Origin: Polytrichum commune
Taxonomy: Eukaryota > Streptophyta > Polytrichopsida > Polytrichales > Polytrichaceae
Length of the DNA: 64,000 nucleotides
Direction: 5' to 3'
Assembly: GCA_950295325.1 (NCBI GenBank)
Contig: OX485806.1
Coordinates: forward strand, 53,129,169-53,193,168
Below the pieces are notes generated by a model, which worked only from the letters and a program-made list of their open reading frames with translations, was not told the origin of the DNA and did no database searches. This document shows, piece after piece, positions 59,764 through 64,000 of this stretch (position 1 is the stretch's first letter; every line of letters starts with the position of its first letter). The position numbers and the translations under genes were made by a program.

Positions 59764-60525
59764 AAATGGGGCCATTCACGATCAGGGTACTACTTTCGGG
59801 ACAAAGGACTTAAGGACTTTGTCGCATTGATCTTGGTTTTTATCATGATTTACTATTATTTGATCAATAAATTTTACATAAATAAGTAGATAGTTCATAA
59901 GCTTTATCAAGAAAGATTTTTATTATTATTTAATAATCACCCTAAACCCTAAACCCTGGGCCACATCAGTGGCATTTTTTTGCTATTTAGGTGTGCATTG
60001 GTGGTCAATTATTTCCTGTTATGTATCTTGGTACCTTGGTAAAAGTGTCATGTGTCCATTCATATAAATTTTTTTGTCCAATTCTAATACTAGACGCTCC
60101 TTTTACGTGTGGCCGTGAGTATATGTATGTTTGGACATGTTTGGTGCCACATGTAAAGTTGGGCAATTGTTATTCAACACATATTTGGTTCTATTGGTAC
60201 ACACTTGAATGATGAATGTGAGGAAAATTTTTGGGATCGTTTCGATTGATTCTTGTTGTCATTTTCATTCCTTTGATCCTAAGGTGAACAATTAAGACAA
60301 CACTCCTGAATGTCCTTTAAGGAATCAAAAGGATATCTTAGATGACCCTATTCCTTCTAAATTAACTTTGTCAGTGTACTCGATATGGAGTATGAAATGT
60401 ATGTATGATCCAAAATATGCTTCACAATACAAATCTAAGCATACCAAGCATGTGAAGTTATCCAAAAAAGTATGTTTTCCGTTAGACGGCCAAAAGTAGT
60501 ACCCTAACCGTGAATGGCCCCAAAT
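59764..60525. mobile_element. MITE of 754 bp with roughly 35-bp terminal inverted repeats
   Basis: The left end GGGGCCATTCACG (59768) continues AGGGTACTACTTT; the right end (60521) is its inverted copy. Over about 35 bp the only differences are transitions. AAAT flanks both sides (59764-59767 and 60522-60525), a possible 4-bp target duplication, though the TAA-rich context makes other readings possible. The interior has no transposase. It holds a CCCTAAACCCTAAACCCT run at 59940-59957. Superfamily is uncertain (Harbinger-like or hAT-like). Confidence 0.75.
59940..59957 (-). repeat. Interstitial plant-telomere-type repeat (CCCTAAA, about 2.5 copies)
   Basis: CCCTAAACCCTAAACCCT is the complement of the plant telomere repeat TTTAGGG. 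At this length it could also be a chance telo-box; it lies inside the MITE. Confidence 0.6.
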
Positions 60526-60727
60526 AAACCAATTAGATTTTGGTCTACGTTCAAACCACCCAACCATAGAGAAAATATCTCAACAGATAGCTTCCACTTT
60601 CTCCCCACCGAGCCTTATATACTAATTTCCCTCTCCATAGGAACTAGTAGTCTATCTATAGTCATTTATTTTTAATTTCAAAATTAGATCTAGTCCATAG
60701 GTCTTAAAGTCTTATACTTTTAAAATC

Positions 60728-60925
60728 ATGAGTGGTCTAATTCCAATTCACCTCATCTAGAGTTGTCTCTCTTGTACACATGTTCTCAATCTAGAGTGGT
60801 ATAACTCCAATGTACCTCGTCTGGAGTTGTCTAACTATTGTGCACAAATTCTCAATATAAAATGATCTAACTTTAATGCACATATTGTCAACTTGGATTT
60901 GTCTAACTCTAGTCCAACCATCTTC
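60728..60925 (+). repeat. Tandem repeat, about three 66-bp units
   Basis: GAGTGGTCTAATTCCAATTC, GAGTGGTATAACTCCAATGT and AAATGATCTAACTTTAATGC start three successive units. Each continues CACCTC(A/G)TCT(A/G)GAGTTGTCT-like and TTCTCAAT(C/A)TA-like sequence, fading in the third. Confidence 0.75.
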
Positions 60926-61674
60926 AACTGGGAGTTATTTTGCTCCCATCATGCTTTACTTACACACTGGCACATGTGGTTAGAAAATTCATGCATTCAT
61001 TAAATATCATCATTTACATTACACAATGCCTATAATATATCACACAATGTAGGCATGTTATTGCTCAATGCTCATGTGGTACCGTTCATTGTTCACATTC
61101 TAGCTCCCCTCAAAGCTCTAGGCATGTCCATGTGGACATAACATACCACCTTTGACTGTAGGGTGGGATTTGGTACGACAATTATTTAATAACAATATTG
61201 TACATTTACATTATTTTCATAGTTTTTTACCATTTTTCTTTCTTTACTCATAGCAAATTGTGTATAGCTTGCTACCAATGTTATATCTTGCATGATGATT
61301 GGGGTAGAAAATATCATTAATTGTATTTCAATTGCCTATTTATTTTGATGTTTTTTATTTGATGGGATGTTTTCTTAAACCTTGATTTGATATGATTTAC
61401 ATGCTGAGTTGATAATCCAACCTTTTTGTGCTTAATCACAACAATATTGATTCCTCACCTTCAATTTATTTGCATTTATGCACAACAACCTATACTCCAT
61501 TGTATTTAGAAATGGATACGCAAAACATTTGCACACACCAAATCTTTATTTGTACCAAATGCAAGCAATGTTATCCTGAATTCAAACCACCAAGACTAAT
61601 GTGTTTTTGTGAACCTTAACCATGAATGCCTTGTTCTTTAGTATTTGTATTGCACCAATAATTATGATAACACT
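60926..61674. other. No gene seen
   Basis: AT-rich; no repeat or domain recognised. Confidence 0.4.
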
Positions 61675-64000
61675 TGTGGGAACACGCGAAAACAAAAACA
61701 TCCAGATTGGCGTTTCTAAGTGCCCAATCCGGTTTTGTCCGGATGACCCTATCGTCCAAGGATTCTGTGAAGTGTAGGAGGTCTATAACTCTCCGTACCT
61801 GCTTATCTTCTATTCCTTAGCCAAATTTCCGGAAACCCCTGTTTCCGGACTTTTGGTCTTTTGGACACTCTTCTTCTTCCGGAGTTGGCCTTTCCGGATT
61901 GTATCTCTAGGTCCTAATTATAATGCTTAATCACCCCTCTATCTCTTCCCTCTAGAATAGGTGGTTTCTTCCGGTGAAGACGTCCCTTATAAGATTGGGA
62001 TCCGGAAATTCCCTCACAACCAATCCGGATTGATCAAATCCGTCTTGGCAGGTCACACAGGGAGCTTCGGATTATCTTTGAGGACCACAACGACCAGAGT
62101 AGTCCGGATCCCAACCGGAGATCTGACTCGACGGGATAAGTGGGTGACCCGTACCACTTTCCGGATTGTCCCGTCCATCGGCGATGAGACCTCTTCAGAA
62201 GATCAGATTGGCGCAAGTTCGGATCCCTTCCGGTCCTTTGCCCAATCTTCCCCACGGCTATCTCACTTGGACGTTACCCAGACATCCGGAACAATGAGGT
62301 TCCCTTCCCACTACACTCCGGAGATGGCCTTCGACCCTGAATCCTAACTGTTCCGGTCCTCCCCTCCTCCTTCGGACGGATCGATCTGGTTACCAATTCC
62401 TAAGACTCTATTCAATCTAGGCTAACTGGGCGATCCGTACCACTTCCCGGATTGGTCCGTCTAAGGACGGTGGGACCTCTTCAGAAGCTCGGATGGCGTA
62501 AGTCCGGATCCCTTCCGGATCTCACCCAATCCTCCCAGCGGCTATCCCACCTAGACGTTACTCAACCATCCGGAATAGTGAGGTTTCCTTCCCACTACAC
62601 ACAGAGAGGATCCAGAAGGCAATGACTAGATCTGATCCGGGTCTCTTCTCCCATGTCCTATCCGGAACTCCTATCCCTCATGCTCTCTTTCCCTTCCGCT
62701 AACGATCTCCGAATCATTCGTACACAAAATCAAGCAAGGAAAGTCAAGAAGTAAGAAATCAAATAATTGATTAGAGTAAGAGCAACCAGAATACAACAGT
62801 GGAGAAGGAACCCTTCTCCAAATCCTTATTCAGCCTTAAGTAGAGGCCCAAAATCCCTAAACTGAGGGCAGCGGCCCAGGCGGCTGCCGCTACGAAAAAC
62901 CCTAACTGCATCCATTCTCCCAGATTTTCCGGATCAAGATCCGGATTTTCCGCTGACAGAACCCGAGGGAGAATTTTATTCTTCATCTTCAAAACCTCCT
63001 AAGTCCTATCTTCCTACTTCTATTCTGCTTAACTGATCTAACTATCATCCTAACCTAAGAAGAGCGGTGTTTCTTCTGAGCCGCTCCCCTCCTTGAACTG
63101 GCTGCCTAGTCCACTAACGGCGGATGAGCCTCCTCCCGGCGACGCCTTCTGCAACCGCGTGAGCATCCTCCTCATGTTCGGAGAAGGGGCAATCTCATCC
63201 TCCGAGTCCGCTGCTCTCTCGGTCTGCGGTGTTTCGGATCCTGGTGTTCCGGAAACTAGACTGCCCTTCCGGACGCTCCGGATCGGGGAAGGATCGCTTC
63301 CGGTGCGCTATTCCGGATTATGTCCGCCCGAGATCGAGGCAGTCCGCGGATCCCTGTTGGAGGCTGCCCTCGAGGGTGGTGGAGGGAATGGGCTAATCAT
63401 TTGGCAGTCCGGAGGAGACGACGGCGAGGCTTGGGTCATAGGGGCCTTACCCCTGCTCGGAGTTGTCTCCCGGTCCAAAGTCTGGTGCCTTATCGGCGTC
63501 CTAGCCCTGTCCGGAGTCCGGGACCGATCCGAAGTCCGCGGGACAGGGGACTGGCCTCGTCCGGATCTAACAGACCCGGTGCTCTTCCGCCTCACCTAAG
63601 GAGAGCGCATCCTCTCCGGAGCTCTTCCGGAACTAGCAGGCCGAAAGTCGCCTCCATGCTGGCTGGGTCCTGCAGCCGTTGGCGGATTTTGGACCAGGGC
63701 AACTTCACCAACTACCTCGTAGAGGGTTCCGGTTGGTGACCCAGGCGACCCGGATAGAGGACCCGCCGGGGTGTTCCGCTTGGCGGAACCACCTTCTGGA
63801 TTTCCGCCAGGAGATCCTTCATCGTCCGTGAGTATTTCACGAGGATGGGGAGGGTCTGCCGGGCTGAAGCGGGTTCTCCGGACTCCATCATCCGGTCGTA
63901 GAGATGCGCCTTGTTGACGATCTCTGCCGGATGCCCCACCAGCTCTCGGATCCGACTGAAGACCACTGCCTGCTCTGCGTGGTACTTCCAGATCTCCTCA
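61675..64000 (-). mobile_element. Element c: third copy of the inverted-terminus family, runs off the right edge
   Basis: The 3' terminus TGTGGGAACACGCGAA begins at 61675 and is followed by GATTGGCGTTT and GTCCGGATGA, as in elements a and b. The duplicated subterminal block is present (62140-62340 and 62410-62605), as is the TTAAGGCTGAATA/hairpin module (62800-62850, minus strand). TCCGGA and its variants are very dense. The 5' end and target duplication lie outside the window. Confidence 0.82.
63050..64000 (-). pseudogene. Coiled-coil protein of element c, C-terminal part
   Basis: On the minus strand from the edge: the end of the coiled coil (VFSRIRELVGHPAEIVNKAH, SARQTLPILVKYSRTMKDLL; 63966-63770); a frameshift in the PGSPTGTLYEV region near 63740; an R/T/P-rich tail with RTPDRARTPIRHQTLDRETT (63530 on); SSPPDCQMISPFPPPPS; a TAG near 63322; then MRRMLTRLQKASPGGGSSAV to a stop at 63050-63052. 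The same order as in a and b. Of the three copies this has the fewest breaks in the part visible, so it may be the youngest. Confidence 0.65.

Overview
This window looks like nuclear DNA from a plant (streptophyte) with a large, transposon-rich genome. The evidence is nested LTR retrotransposons with 5-bp target duplications, Ty3/gypsy and Ty1/copia coding relics, hAT, PIF/Harbinger and MULE-like transposase relics, GT-AG introns, a CCCTAAA telomere-type run, and one clean multi-exon plant-type 14-3-3 gene. The species cannot be told from the sequence. Several protein families here are unlike the common angiosperm repeats, so a non-seed plant is possible, but that is inference. Nothing bacterial (operons, ribosome binding sites, CRISPR) is present.

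Layout. 1-1811: decayed Ty3/gypsy on the minus strand. 1812-8040: an old LTR of family 1 split by a 5.8-kb inverted-terminus element ('element a', 2113-7892), which is itself split by a family-3 LTR (3516-5679). 8041-13813: gene-free, with a 29-bp minisatellite (9343-9840) and a family-1 LTR inserted in an older, opposite family-1 LTR (10551-11524). 13814-18853: a complete hAT element with matching termini; its transposase gene is broken by a family-1 LTR. 19543-21660: family-1 LTR plus Ty3/gypsy 3' ends and a chromodomain relic. 21790-24522 (minus): a MULE-like transposase relic. 24721-25675 and 32915-40422 (plus): a many-exon relic that I read as a ParB-like domain followed by an adenine-methyltransferase-like domain. 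Between these two blocks lie two tandem-repeat arrays (about 107 bp, and exactly 127 bp) interrupted by 'element b' (27378-32268). Two LTR insertions split the methyltransferase gene. 40607-53300: another solo LTR, two opposed copia relics, a Harbinger relic, a small MITE and long AT-rich gene-free stretches. 54788-56327 (minus): the intact 14-3-3 gene. 58099-61674: solo LTR, a 754-bp MITE and a 66-bp tandem repeat. 61675-64000: 'element c', third copy of the a/b family, running off the right edge.

Only the 14-3-3 gene appears functional. The rest is a layered record of insertions whose order can be read from target duplications: element a entered a family-1 LTR and was later hit by a family-3 LTR; element b entered a 127-bp repeat array and later acquired a family-1 LTR; the hAT transposase and the ParB-methyltransferase gene were each split by LTRs at sites where removing the insertion restores the local reading frame.

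The best candidate for an undescribed system is the pair of divergently transcribed genes around 24.6 kb: a MULE-like DDE transposase and a putative ParB-methyltransferase fusion. They could be the two genes of one large transposon. The second candidate is the a/b/c family: TGTGGGA termini, 5-bp target duplications, no detectable direct LTRs, and one coiled-coil ORF without a recognisable transposase or reverse transcriptase.
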